64,000 nt of DNA. Origin: Agarophyton chilense (lineage: Eukaryota > Rhodophyta > Florideophyceae > Gracilariales > Gracilariaceae). The position numbers and the translations under genes are program-made. The stretch lies in NCBI GenBank assembly GCA_030374765.1, contig JARGXX010000113.1:682001-746000 (forward strand). The letters run 5' to 3'. The notes under the pieces are model-generated. The model was not told where the DNA came from. It saw only the letters and a program-made list of their open reading frames with translations, and made no database searches. Position 1 is the stretch's first letter, and each line of letters begins with the position of its first letter. Positions 1 through 10,683 of the stretch are shown piece by piece.

Positions 1-1137
1 ACTCGCGGTGTGTCGGAGCTGGTGCCAAGCGAGCCAAGCACATGCGGACAGGAGTGGCACTTGCATCCGCGACTCGTGCATCAGCATCCGTGGCACGGCG
101 CACCTAACAGCCAAGTACGAAGGTACTTGAAACAAGTGCTGTTTTTACAAATTTAGCTCACATCCGCAAGCGTACGGTCACTAATATGTTGGGTGATTTG
201 ACAAGGTTAGAGAACTGGGCTCATGAATTGTGTTCTGAAGTTCAGGGATAGCCTGAACAAGGACGGAGAAGAATAGCGAATCGTTGGGGTCCACTAACTC
301 AGGCAAGGACGAAAACGAAAATGCCAAAGATGGGTGACACGAGAGCATTTTATCACATAATCTGTAACTTGCTGTAGATGTGGTGCTTTCGGTAGTTGTG
401 ATTATTTCGCAGAGTGGACGGCAATGCAAGAGATAGGCGCTGTGCACTCAAGCCTGATAATAATCAGCACACAATAACGGTCCTCAGCGATATTTTTTTC
501 TGCCCGTTCCTCTCGCCCACGACTGCACTGCGCATTTCGCGAATCGACATTACTCTCTGCATTTATTTGGCTTCCTCTCCGTCTCTACTGCGACACGCTG
601 CACTAACTATCCCACAGTAGATACTATCTCTAGAATGATTTGGTAAACATGGGATAACGTCTTCTGAAACGTCGGTTAGGCCCGGTAAACAAACCGATAC
701 CTGCGGTGCCAGATGGCTGAAAAGCAAGAATGGGAACGTGTTCCAAAAACGTCCAATCTAATCCGTTTAGAATGTCCTGTCAAGGTCATAATACCCTTCG
801 TTCCTTGTTTCGTGTGCCATGCACAGTAATCCTATTACTGCACACAACCCTGGTTGCGGGGGGTTTTTCTTTAGAAAACATAAGCTAAACAAAAGTCGCT
901 TTTGACGAGAGGTTCCGTCCCCGCGACTCCAGCTTCCGAATCGCTGATGAAGGCACAGAAAAGCTAAATCGCGAATAAGAAAGGAAAGTGGCTGCCGGAC
1001 ATTGACCGTGCCTTGAGATGTGTCATGTCATGCAACGGATTTTAATGTAGATCGGGTACCATGAGTCCTTCTGGAACCGTCTCCCTCTTCCCAGGTGAAC
1101 GAAATGCTCAACTGGGCCACTCACATGGAACACTATT
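1..1137. other. Intergenic, no gene recognised
   Basis: Only short open frames occur on either strand, none with a recognisable motif or the codon character of the neighbouring NLP gene. The last ~100 bases lie 3' of the minus-strand NLP stop codon and probably include its 3' UTR. No repeat or RNA gene was recognised. Confidence 0.5.
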
Positions 1138-1911
1138 CTAAAACAGCCCGCGTTTGTCGAACGCCGTGAACGCTTCGTTCATCTTTGTCTCGAAGATCTT
1201 GTTCGTGTCAATGATTTTGGGTGTTGCTTTCTGTTTCCCTCGCTGATCCAACCAAACAGCGTTGTTCAGAGTGAAACGAACCCCTGAGCTCAGCTGGTAC
1301 CAGTTGGCTCTAGGGTGATTGTAGGAGCCATGAGAGAAAGCATGCCCACTCTGGAATTCTTTACCAGGTGCATTGAAGCGGCTCGAGCCACTGATGTATT
1401 GGATTTTGTAATGCGAGCCGTCCCAATGTCGGTTGGACGCGCCATAGTTTCCATGTTGAGAGTAAGATGCACCAAGTGGCCGTTTCCAGTCCCATGTCAC
1501 CCACACGACAACTTCCTCCCAGTCGTGTCTATGACCGCATATTCTTGGGCTACTGCAGCCGGCTGCCGTCTGATCCTTTGGAAAGTAGTACGCGTACATG
1601 ATGCCTCGCACTTTGCGACTTGCGAAGTTCATGTGGCGCACATACACCTGACCGGTGTTCCTGCTGCATTTTCCGTTTCTCGCACCGCCTAGCTTCAGAC
1701 CGCGGCTGGCAATATGGTCGCCAACGGCTGGGAACGGAACACATGCGTCAACAACCGACAATGACGGCTGATACCATTGGTAAGCGTTGTACACACCGCC
1801 TAGTTTCGAGCGTATCGGTGGAATGTCCGTATGAGGAACATACTTTATGTCCCTGGTGTGGCCTGTGCCCACAATGATCAAGAGAACAGCGAAGAAAACA
1901 GAGATATCCAT
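1138..1911 (-). CDS. Secreted necrosis- and ethylene-inducing-like protein (NLP, NPP1 family)
   Basis: An uninterrupted 257-residue frame from ATG to TAG. Residues 1-19 form a hydrophobic signal peptide, so secretion is expected. The family hallmark heptapeptide GHRHDWE is at residues 126-132, preceded by the conserved YYFPKDQ-type strand (108-114) and by the Cys-Val-Pro-Phe-Pro-Ala-Val block (57-63). Cys57 and Cys82 match the disulphide pair of type 1 NLPs; Cys119 and Cys125 are additional. The length fits the family (about 230-260). Known NLPs of oomycetes, fungi and bacteria bind plant sphingolipids and damage membranes of dicot cells, but many members are non-cytolytic, and activity cannot be judged from sequence. 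The gene stands alone with no operon-like neighbour and no intron. Presence in a non-oomycete host would suggest horizontal transfer. Family assignment is firm; lineage and role are inferred. Confidence 0.93.
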   Translation of the reverse strand: MDISVFFAVLLIIVGTGHTRDIKYVPHTDIPPIRSKLGGVYNAYQWYQPSLSVVDACVPFPAVGDHIASRGLKLGGARNGKCSRNTGQVYVRHMNFASRKVRGIMYAYYFPKDQTAAGCSSPRICGHRHDWEEVVVWVTWDWKRPLGASYSQHGNYGASNRHWDGSHYKIQYISGSSRFNAPGKEFQSGHAFSHGSYNHPRANWYQLSSGVRFTLNNAVWLDQRGKQKATPKIIDTNKIFETKMNEAFTAFDKRGLF

Positions 1912-2000
1912 GGGTTGTGATACCGAGGTTGGTCGCGACCAAGCAGCTGCGTGTTTGCTTGCCTAAACATGACCTTAGTCTTGCCTTCCCCATCGCCTTC

Positions 2001-2010
2001 TTATAGATAC
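2001..2010 (-). promoter_or_regulatory. TATA-like box upstream of the NLP gene
   Basis: On the minus strand this reads GTATCTATAA, ending about 90 bases upstream of the NLP start codon. It is a plausible TATA element by position and composition only. Confidence 0.2.
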
Positions 2011-2585
2011 CCGGGGGTCTACAAGAAAGGAGCGTGGAGGTCCTGCACTTGACAACGAGCATTAGCGGACCCGCGACGGACTGGAATCACACGTGAGGTA
2101 GTGCTTCTGGCTGCAATGATTGGGGAGATGGTTCAATTCATTTCCTATTTTCTCACAATCAAATCAAAGCTTCAAAGCAACTGGCTCAGGCACGTTTCTG
2201 TTAAAAGTCCTATACTATTGTTGGCAAACACCCTGTCTCTTCTGCATTCCTGTGCAACACCTCAGCGATGCGCGTTCAGCTATGCGAGCGTGATGCTCCG
2301 ACGAAACTTGCTCGCTTGCCTTGCACATCGACCCCTATCTTAGGGTTTGTTTCCATACCGCCAAACCAGCACGTATGATCAGCGTCTTTGGACAACAAGA
2401 CATCAGCTGCACGTTTCCAAACCTCAAAGCTGTATCTCGACACACGAACAGTCGTTTTGATGTGCTTCTGTCTCAAATATGTTGTTGAATCGGCGGAAGC
2501 GTTCAGGCGAGATTCGTGTGCATGTCGCAGATGAAGTAGGACCACTTCCCAAGAACAACCCTCCTTTCAGGTTCTCAAGGTGAGG

Positions 2586-2673
2586 GCGTGACCACAGCTT
2601 ACAATATCCCCAAGTTGGAAGCGTGACCACAGCTTACAATTTCCCCAAGTTGGAAGCGTGACCACACCCTACA
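2586..2673. repeat. 35-bp tandem repeat, about 2.5 copies
   Basis: Units begin at 2586, 2621 and 2656 with the same start GCGTGACCACAG/C and are spaced exactly 35 bp. Units 1 and 2 differ at one base (ATATCCC versus ATTTCCC); the third is partial. The array lies about 100 bp outside the left end of the large inverted-repeat element. Confidence 0.9.
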
Positions 2674-2776
2674 AATAGATACACCCAGTAAGCTGAACTG
2701 CATTTAACAGGGAATTTGTGAGTCAAGTGTGCAAGGTTGGCACCGTGGAGCCAACCTTGCCTCTCCCTTCCACGTC

Positions 2777-2988
2777 AAAGGTGGAATATACATGACGTAT
2801 CTCACGTAGGAGAATGATTGGATTTCAGCCAATAAAAACAGGTTCCCATCTCCGGTTGCCCAGAGTGCGCCGTGGTGACCCATTTCAGAGAGCCCATGCG
2901 GCGACATTTCCTTCCAACCCAACAGGATCAGGTTCCCATCTCAAGCTCCAATCCCACTAGTAGACACGCGACAAGTATCTTGAGCGTA
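2777..2988 (+). repeat. Left terminal inverted repeat of the 7.6-kb unit
   Basis: Begins AAAGGTGGAATATAC and ends AAGTATCTTGAGC. The reverse complement of the right copy aligns throughout with scattered substitutions, roughly 85-90% by eye. It contains the repeated phrase CAGGTTCCCATCT twice, at about 2840 and 2930. Confidence 0.85.
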
Positions 2989-3014
2989 GCAGTTTTGGAG
3001 CACAATTTTGAATA

Positions 3015-4315
3015 CAGTGCGTTTCAAAAACATATCCCTTTACAAAAACTGCGCCAAAAAGGCATTTCACGTACTGTAGAGCACATTTCACAACAAATAA
3101 AAACCACTAAGTCAATAACACTGTTTCAAAAGTATATCCTTTATACAATCATTCGCTCAATTATGGCTCGTGGCGCACCTCTCACACGCTCTGAACAGCA
3201 GTAAATCATGGAATTAGTAGGTCAGGGTATGATTCCAGCAGATATAGCCCGAAAACTCAAGCGCAGCCTAAAAACAATCAGCAACTTCATCAAAAACCCC
3301 GCTACATACGGAACAAAGCGTTCAACCGGCCGTCCTACGGCACTATCCCCGGCCGATAAGCGTGGAATTAAGAGAGAACTATGCCGCAACACTTCATCTT
3401 GCGGGAAAATTGTCAAAAATCTAAATTTGCCTCTATCACGATCTACAATATGGCGTGAAGTCAACCGTCAAAATTTGTTCAAGTACACAAAAATGAGGAA
3501 AACTTTTTTTTTAAAAGATAATCACAAGAAAAATCGAGTTGAATGGTGTGCTCAAAAGGCTTTATTGGAAAACGGAATGGAATAATGTTATCTTTTCCGA
3601 CGAAAAAAAGTTTAACCTTGATGGTCCAGATTGCTATAAATTTTATTGGCATGATCTACGAAAAGGAAAGAAGGAATTTGTGATTAGGCATTCAGGACGC
3701 GCATCAGTAATGGTTTGGGCTGGAATCTCCACGAAAGGAGCAACTGATATGGCTTTTGTTGAAACTACAATGAACTCTGAGAAGTATGCTGAGGTTCTAG
3801 AAAACTATCTTTTACCTTTTTCATACTGTATGCACGGAGAAGAATTCATTTTTCAGCAAGATAATGCACCTGTGCATAAGTCTAATTCTATGAAACAGTG
3901 GTTCAATAGTCTAAATATGTCGGTTATGGAATGGCCTGCGCGCTCTCCTGACCTCAACCCTATCGAAATCATTTGGGGAATGTTGGCCCGAATGGTTTAT
4001 GGGCAAGGAAGGCAATTTGATACAGTTTTTGATTTGAAAAATTGTATCAAAGATTGCTGGGAAAAGATTGACTGTAATGCTATCAATCCTTTTATAGAAT
4101 CAATGCCAAAGCGTTGTATAAGTGTTATACAGGCTAGAGAAGCAAAAATAAACTAATGAACTCGCGTTAGAATAAAAAGGATGCAATAAAGGTTATGATT
4201 TTGAAACAGTTTTTTTACTTGAAAATTTTTTCACACTGATTTTGTTAGTTGTACTGTAGCCAAAACGTCGATTTTTGGAAAATTTGCGCGAGGGATATGA
4301 TTTTGAAACAGACTT
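3015..4315 (+). mobile_element. Tc1/mariner-superfamily element (DD34E), 1.3 kb, with TA target duplication
   Basis: The element is flanked by TA at 3013-3014 and 4316-4317. Outer inverted repeats: 3015-3041 (CAGTGCGTTTC...CATATCCCT) and its complement at 4291-4315. A second, inner pair of the same motif lies at about 3118-3141 and 4189-4210, roughly 100 bp in from each end, giving the IR/DR arrangement known from Sleeping Beauty-type Tc1 elements. The 1301-bp length is canonical. It is inserted about 25 bp inside the left TIR of the larger unit, so it arrived after that unit. Confidence 0.92.
3163..4156 (+). pseudogene. Tc1 transposase, broken by one stop and one frameshift
   Basis: Translation can begin at ATG 3163. 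An in-frame TAA at 3202-3204 follows after 13 codons, and the frame then stays open (helix-turn-helix DNA-binding region about 3208-3480) to 3585. A single-base shift near 3575-3585 moves the rest to another frame (3539-4156). The catalytic domain is otherwise complete: first Asp in IFSDEKKF, second Asp in FQQDNAPVH, Glu in SPDLNPIE with 34 residues between the last two, which defines the DD34E Tc1 group. The reconstructed length is near 330 residues, normal for the family. Both lesions are readable directly from the sequence, so the copy is non-autonomous unless recoding occurs. Confidence 0.92.
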
Positions 4316-4597
4316 TAGAGATAGTTCTGCTTTCCGCACATTTTTATCATGAAACAATCTCTTAGCTTCTTCAAATAATTGCGGCTTCTTCCCACAGAAC
4401 TCAAAATAAAAAGCGTTCATCAAAGCATTCAAACTCATAACAAATTTTATTGAACAGGTGGTACTTTTTGATCATAATTTGTTCACTAACTACCATAAAC
4501 TACAGATGATAGAAATTTTATATGATAGAATTAGCTTTCTTATCCATCCCAACAATTTGAGACTAAAATATTCCATTCGTCGTTTTCAAAAACCTAT

Positions 4598-5128
4598 TCA
4601 AAAATTTACAGCTGTTGGACGTGCTTTCCAGAGTATCTTGACTTTCTTTGAAGTCCGGTGTATCAGTTTTATGCTACGTTTTAGAAATGGACTCTGCAAA
4701 GCCATGATTATTCTAGCTTCAGTTATTGAGATATATGAGCCTGAATCATTTTTGTATCGCCATCGTTTTGGTGAGCAGAAAAAAATGAAGGTTCTTTGTG
4801 CCCGGTTCTGAACTAATCGAAGAGACTCAGTGTCTCCGACAAGCTTCCGCAAAGAAAGTCTTCCATCAGAAAGAATCTCCTTCACTGAAGCGAAGAGTTC
4901 GTTAACTCGCTGTAACGAGATTTCTCCAATACTCGTAGCGAGACGATGGATCTGATCGTGGATACACTTACCCTCGGACCCCCTAAAATCGTGTTTTGGC
5001 TCCGTATCTACAATCTCCGTCACAATGATTTTGAAATCTTCTTTCTCTTCATTCTTCGCTCTTAACTTCTTTTCTAATGACTCAGTGTCAAACATGTGTG
5101 CATTCCTTCGAAGATTGGAAGTTTCCAT
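4598..5128 (-). CDS. Hypothetical protein, 176 residues, inside the 7.6-kb unit
   Basis: Open from ATG 5128 to a stop at 4598. The N-terminal third is charged and probably helical (ESLEKKLRAKNEEKEDFK), the middle is amphipathic, and the C-terminus is basic (KLIHRTSKKVKILWKAR). No domain is recognised. It lies between the Tc1 insertion and the main group of minus-strand frames and may be the last exon or a separate accessory gene of the element, or a chance frame in decayed sequence. Confidence 0.3.
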   Translation of the reverse strand: METSNLRRNAHMFDTESLEKKLRAKNEEKEDFKIIVTEIVDTEPKHDFRGSEGKCIHDQIHRLATSIGEISLQRVNELFASVKEILSDGRLSLRKLVGDTESLRLVQNRAQRTFIFFCSPKRWRYKNDSGSYISITEARIIMALQSPFLKRSIKLIHRTSKKVKILWKARPTAVNF

Positions 5129-6875
5129 CACATTCCATTTTTTTCCGAACTTTTTCCGTTAAGTATCAAACATTCTGTTGAGCGTTACATATTCTGAAAG
5201 AACCAATCTGGATCGAGGCTGACGTAGAACTTATTCAGAATACACCATTGCGCAAAGAACTTAGTGGCTACATATAAACCCCATCGCCACTCGTTTCTTT
5301 CAAGTACAGCGTACCTCTAGACTTCCAGTCGCGTCTGTGCTGCTTCCACGGACCTTGAAAGCGAAAAGGACTGTTACAGGAGTGAATTTTGAGACGTTTT
5401 GTATGGGGTTCTGTGGAGAGTGGTTTGGTTCTGTTGATGTGCTTATTGTCTTTCTCCATAGCAACTCAAAGCGAGCTATAGGCCCGATGCAGCTATTATA
5501 GGGATTGAGCTTCGGTCATTCTACGGAGTCTAGCTCGACGAGAGAAGCACCTAGAACCGCATATATCTTTGACAGTTCAAGACTTAGCTCTTTGAACTTG
5601 AGTAGAGCACAACTCGTATTTTCGCTTATGAGTCGATCCGGAACCGAAGGAGGGATAGGAAGCTGACAGTCGCGGATGGATCCAAACTGAGAGCTCAGAG
5701 GTCTGAGTGACCTCAATTTCGCTGCTTTCTTCTTGCTCGCTTTCTGGTGTGTCGATGGAGCTCAAATGAAATCCTTTAGAACAGTGTCTTCTTAGACAAC
5801 GTAATCCCACAATAGGCGGAACTGGAGGCTTCGGTTTATCTAGTACCTTGAAAGAGGTGTATTCTCGGCACCGCAGCACCGCGAAAGCAAGCGACTACCA
5901 TATGCGGCTTGCTTCGGTAGAGATAGTTTAACCAGACCGGGTTTCGATGGTTAAACTTAGAGAAGTATCGACGTTCGAACGCCTGTCTTCTTTGATTGAA
6001 GCTCGATATGGACTTTGATCTTCTTAAATTAAACAGCTCCAGAGACATATCATCACATCAAGCGGTTCTGCTCAATTTCGGGCACCATGATGTCATGTTT
6101 TTTATCTGGTTCTGGTTCAGATTCCATTCAACGAGAGATATTAATGACCTATCGAACACCTTCTCCTTCGCATTTATGCAGGCGAAGCTCTATTTTATGG
6201 TTATCATTGCCGGAGAGACTGTAATTATAGACTTGAAACTTGAATGAAATTCTCTTCACTCTCCCCGGCCATAAAAACCATCACAAACGTCAGCGTAAAT
6301 CCGTCGTTAGCCCTTTCCTTAATGGTGAACAACGGTTATGCGAAGGGGTTTGCAACTGCTTTGCAGTCAAGTGATAGTACAGGTACAATACCTTATCGTT
6401 CATAGTCCTCCAGCCGTTCTCTAAAACTCCAGCAAGCCGACATCATCCGCCCTGCGCGGTCACAGCTGAAGAAGAATTTGTTCCCTTCGTCCTCCATGTT
6501 CAACTCCACAAGAGCTTCGCATAGTCTTTTACACTCCAAGTCTTTCGGGTTGCTAATTAAACCGGCATAGCCGAGTCGTTGCTTGCCAGCCAGTGGGTTT
6601 ATATTCTTCTTTTATTTGTACTCGAGGTAACGGAATGTATCTTTGAAAGACATTTGCAGCATTCACTTCATATAAAGGGCTTCGGTACGCATTTTCGGCG
6701 CGAGACGCTTTACTCCCCAGCTCTCTGCGGATCTTTGCGTGTACCTGGCCGCACTATAGTCCACGACATACGACCTACCCCCAACATTTGCTGTAGAACT
6801 CACTTTGTTCATGATGAGTGAGAAGTAACATCTGTTGGGAGTCTTCTAGTTCTACTTTTCACATTTCAATATTCC
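5129..6875. other. Interior of the 7.6-kb unit, no assignable gene
   Basis: Several minus-strand frames of 60-100 codons (for example 5577-5879 and 5836-6048) follow one another in different frames. They could be remnants or exons of one minus-strand gene, but no motif or convincing splice pattern supports this. Nothing is recognised on the plus strand. Confidence 0.3.
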
Positions 6876-7767
6876 TTAATGGAGAACCCGACGGTCCACA
6901 GCCACACCACTCTCTCGGTTGTGCTGCTGCTTAGCCCTAACATAGATAGAAGTACTAGTGTATTGATAATAACCCATACAGTCAGAAATGTATTGCCCTC
7001 CTTTCATAACATCGTGGCCAGGGGCGTCCAGGGAAAGGCTTTGAAAGTAGGCAATCACTGCATCTTTGAAGCAGGAAACAATATGATCGTCGAATTCTTC
7101 ACCTTCATCTCCTTTGCCCTTGACATCTCCCGTCCCTCTGCTGCTTAGCAGCTCCTCGTCCCTTTCTGGACCTTTACGAACCTTCTCCTCTACCTTCATT
7201 TCTCCTACTCGAAAATAATCGAACGGTACATCCTTCTCATCGTCTAAAAACATGAAACAGTCGATGAGCTTCATTGTTGTGTAATCCCTCCCAGTATAAT
7301 ATCTTCATTTCCCTCATCCTCCTTGACCCCCCTTTCGGCCTCTTGGGCCTTCAATGGGGTACTCTGTTGCATTTTACATGCGTTATGCCTCACAAAAGGT
7401 GTAGAAGACGCTGGGGAAAGTTGTGAGGTACTTGCGCATGCCTTAGAGGAGTCTAATTTCTCCATATTCGCGCAGGAATTAGAAACATCTTCATATTCCA
7501 ATACTATAGCCACGTCTCTTTTGACGTTTCCTAAGTCAAGCGCTTCTGTTCCAGTGTCACCCACGTCTTGTACTGCTTTTATCCTGTTCCCTCAGTCACG
7601 TCTTCTACTTCTTGACGTAAGTCAGAGATCTGTTCTTCGTCCATGGCTTGTTGGGGTCTATTGCAATACGTGATACAATCAATGTCTATCAAAGAACTAT
7701 TGTAGTTTGATACAATATGAGAACTCATCTTATCTCTGATAATCAACGCTCCGCGTGTTCTGAACAC
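6876..7767 (-). pseudogene. Three consecutive minus-strand frames of an unrecognised protein
   Basis: Frames 7579-7767, 7271-7564 and 6876-7274 follow each other closely and change register at each step; the last two overlap by four bases (stop TGA inside ATGA). Content is acidic and Ser/Thr-rich, then ends in a segment with alternating Lys/Glu and a Tyr-rich tail. This may be the downstream part of the gene whose FAR1-like part lies at 7846-9024. Whether the register changes are introns or frameshift lesions cannot be decided by eye. Confidence 0.3.
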
Positions 7768-7845
7768 CTCTCCAGTCCCATCACAACCAAGAACGTCACA
7801 TAAGGGCAGGTCTTTCTTCCCATAGCACTTCGTCTGTGGATTTTT

Positions 7846-9024
7846 TCAGTCCGACATTACTTCTTTTTGGAATCCAAACTCCTTCCAGGCGACGTATCGG
7901 GCTTTCAGAGAGATCAAAATGGCGTCAGAATGAAAAGAAATGCCCTTATCGTTGAAAGAACGAGGATCATGGTTGTGTTTGAAATTTATGTCGACATTCC
8001 ATTTAGTCGCTCGGCGGGAAAGACCGGAAGTACTGCTTGAAAGAAGTCTTATTGGTGGCTTATGACCCACGCAACAAAGCCGCCCAGTGAAAATACGGTC
8101 ATTGCGCTTCATTCGCCTTTGAACAAGCCTGAAGTGATGCGCCCCATATGAATATCCTTCTGTTTTTGCTATTTTAGCAACCATGTCAGTGAGGTTAGCT
8201 AACTCCTTCTTGTAATTGAGCTCATTTTCACTTATACTGGTGAAGGAACTAAGAAATGAGACACTCTCTGCCTCGCTGATACAGTTCATCACACTACTCC
8301 TTCGCCTTTTGTCTGAGGGCTTACTTACATCTTCCGTAGTCTCTCTCAGTGCATCTTTCTGATCACTTCCAGCAGGATGATCATTCGTTCCTATGGCGGG
8401 CGAACTTGCGATGTTTTCATCTGGTTTAGTAGAATCGATAAAGATGACATGCAAAACACCTTCGAGAACGTAATTGACTGCTTCACTTGCTGTGTCATGA
8501 TGTAGGTGGGTAGATTCCACGAATACGGCTTGCAGAACGCCATCAAGAACAGATTGGACGGCTTCGGAGCTCTCCATAAAACTTACTCGTCGTGTAGAAA
8601 GGTATTTCAGCAGAGAAGAGAGACAATCATTCAGATTCCGCAACTTCTCCCGAAGCCTTTCCTTCTACTTCTTTCGCTCAGTGGATGAGATGTTCTCCTC
8701 ACAGGCATCCATTGCGCCCATGATAGGCATCTTAAGGCCTTCTAGGCCCCATAAATTATTAAAGATCTCCCGACTCCCAGACAGGGACTTGAAATTAGCC
8801 GTCTCAAAGTTCTTTGTTCCATGAACTTCCCTCAACGCAACTGAACAGTGACCAGGATCCCGTAGATTGCTTGTTACATCCCTTAGAGAGGATAGAATAG
8901 TTTCGGCGCTCTTCATTTCCGTATGCTCTCGTCTTGGCATTATTATCTTCACTTCTATATCTCCTCTTTCCAACACGCTTCCGCGTTTTTCTTCAATTTG
9001 GCATTCGCACCATTCCTTCTGCAA
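7846..9024 (-). pseudogene. FAR1-like DNA-binding protein fragment with internal duplication
   Basis: One frame runs from about 9024 to 7846, interrupted only by TAG at 8665-8667. On both sides the sequence is the same kind of Lys/Glu/Arg-rich helix, so the stop looks like a lesion. In the 265 codons after the stop, residues 26-45 and 53-72 are a duplicated block (SEAV--VL-GVL---F--ST, period 27). Residues about 160-227 resemble the FAR1/WRKY-GCM1 zinc-binding fold of Mutator-derived proteins: a Gly-Tyr-Ser turn, an Arg-Leu-Cys-Cys strand and a terminal Lys-Trp-Asn...His-Asn-His-Asp motif. A candidate splice acceptor (TTTTGCAG) precedes the first codons near 9020. The FAR1 link is tentative. 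Confidence 0.4.
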
Positions 9025-9129
9025 AACATATCATCCCTCTAACGCAGCCAGTACTCCTGCACGACAGTTTCGGAGATTTTAAAAGTGTTATGAAAGTCAG
9101 CCCCATCAGTATGTGAACTACTAGGCTCC

Positions 9130-9798
9130 TCACAGCCATTCATCTGAATGATTCTGGTAGTCTGGCGCTACATCCTGTGGCGTATGTTGTCCTCGGCGCG
9201 CATCCACGTTCCACTGCAAACTCCGTCTCCAATGAGATAGCATAACAACCGCAGGTGTAGCTATCGTTTTACGGTTAAATTGCTGCCCATCTATCATGTA
9301 GTTCTTCCTCGACTTCACTGCTTTCATATCAGAGTTCAGTGTAGAATACTCGAAGACACTTTGAAACAAGTGAAACACATGCTGCGGATATTTCCACCGA
9401 AGACTATAGCCGAAGTAGGCTTTAGGATTCTCTCTTCAAGAACATTTGCGACCTCCTTGTCGTATACCTATCAAAACTCCCAGACGCTGATTCGATAGAT
9501 TTCTAGGCAAAAGCACAGTATGAACCTTCCTGTCTCTCCTTGTTGCGTTCAAATGAAAGGACATTGATAGCGGTTCTAGAATTGTGTTCTCGATAACTTC
9601 CGAACCCAATTGCTTCAATTTCAATCTCATCGCATTGCCGATGAGCGCAATTCCTGTATCGCAACAGAAGATACATACTCCTTGCTTCGCCTTAATGTCC
9701 ATCAGCGCAGAGGTGATGACATCGCTACATAAATACGACCCTGCTTTAAAACTATGGGCGAAAGAGACCGGATGGTTTTTTTGTTCTCCTGCTTCCAA
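9130..9798 (-). pseudogene. Upstream frames of the same minus-strand locus, unrecognised
   Basis: Frames 9436-9798 (about 120 codons) and 9130-9378 (about 82 codons) are in the same register as the FAR1-like frame but separated by stop-containing gaps of 60-100 bases, which is the size of short introns. No ATG opens the first frame and no known domain is seen. Position suggests the N-terminal part of the element's main protein. Confidence 0.25.
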
Positions 9799-10201
9799 AA
9801 TTTCTTACACATGATTGTGGACCGTTTTGAAACGTAAAATAGAGTTTTTTAGCTTCATATACGCCTTTTCTTCAAGATTCTGGTAGAACGTCTTACGAAT
9901 TGCTGAGATCTTTGATCTTTAACGTCTTGTAGGTATAAATCGATAACATCTGTGCCCAAACTGCAGTATTTGGGTTATTAGTATCGATAGGAGCAGTTTG
10001 TTTATTTTACCTTTCATGCTTTCCGTTGGGAAAAGGTGATCAAAAGTCTGCTACAGATAGATTTCGGAAAACCAAGAGTATTGTATTCTAAATAGATGAG
10101 ATGAAGACTACTAGAATGATGCTGAAGTCTCATCTTCACGCTATTATTTTGGGCAAACCGGCACCAAAACTAATTTTGAATTGGCGGGAGGAGGGACGTC
10201 G

Positions 10202-10415
10202 TCTAAGCTCAAGATACTTATCGCGTGACTACTCCTGAGTTTGGAGCTTGAGATGGGAACCTGATCCTATTGGGTTGGAAGGAAATGTCGCCGCATGGGC
10301 TCTCTGAAATGGGTAACCACGGTGCATTCTGGGCAATTTGAGATAAGAACCTGTTTTTACTGGCCGAAATCCAATCATTCTTCTACATGAGATACGCCAT
10401 GTATACTCCACCTTT
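10202..10415 (-). repeat. Right terminal inverted repeat of the 7.6-kb unit
   Basis: Reverse-complement partner of 2777-2988. Homology starts at TCTAAGCTCAAGATACTT and stops sharply after CCACCTTT at 10415. Confidence 0.85.
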
Positions 10416-10683
10416 TCTGTGCTTTCATACTCTCGCCTAGGCGAGCCCCTGAAAAAACTGAGGGAACTCGCCCCGCTTCCCTAACCGAAGGAAAGAAAGG
10501 AAGAAACCAAGGGGGTGATCTTAGCTACCCAGACCTTGGCAACGCACGAATGGCCATGCATACGGAGCGTCGATACAAAACCCGCTCGGGCATACTTATT
10601 TCTTACCCTCCACGCGTATTAGTAACTATTCTCAAACCAAGCGCTCCGGCATTTTACGGTCAATAAAAAACACGCTCATCTAC

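Larger units (their letters stand above)
2777..10415. mobile_element. 7.6-kb unit with ~210-bp terminal inverted repeats (large DNA transposon, possibly Mutator-like)
   Basis: The segment 2777-2988 recurs as a reverse complement at 10202-10415, with matching blocks across the whole length. The interior carries broken minus-strand frames between about 9.8 and 6.9 kb and another frame at 4.6-5.1 kb. One of them has a FAR1-like zinc-binding pattern, which is typical of Mutator-like elements, and long TIRs fit that superfamily. I could not find a clean 9-bp target duplication at the ends (flanks CTTCCACGTC and TCTGTGCTTT), so the class is a guess. A Tc1 element sits inside the left end and accounts for 1.3 kb. 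Without it the unit is about 6.3 kb. Confidence 0.6.
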
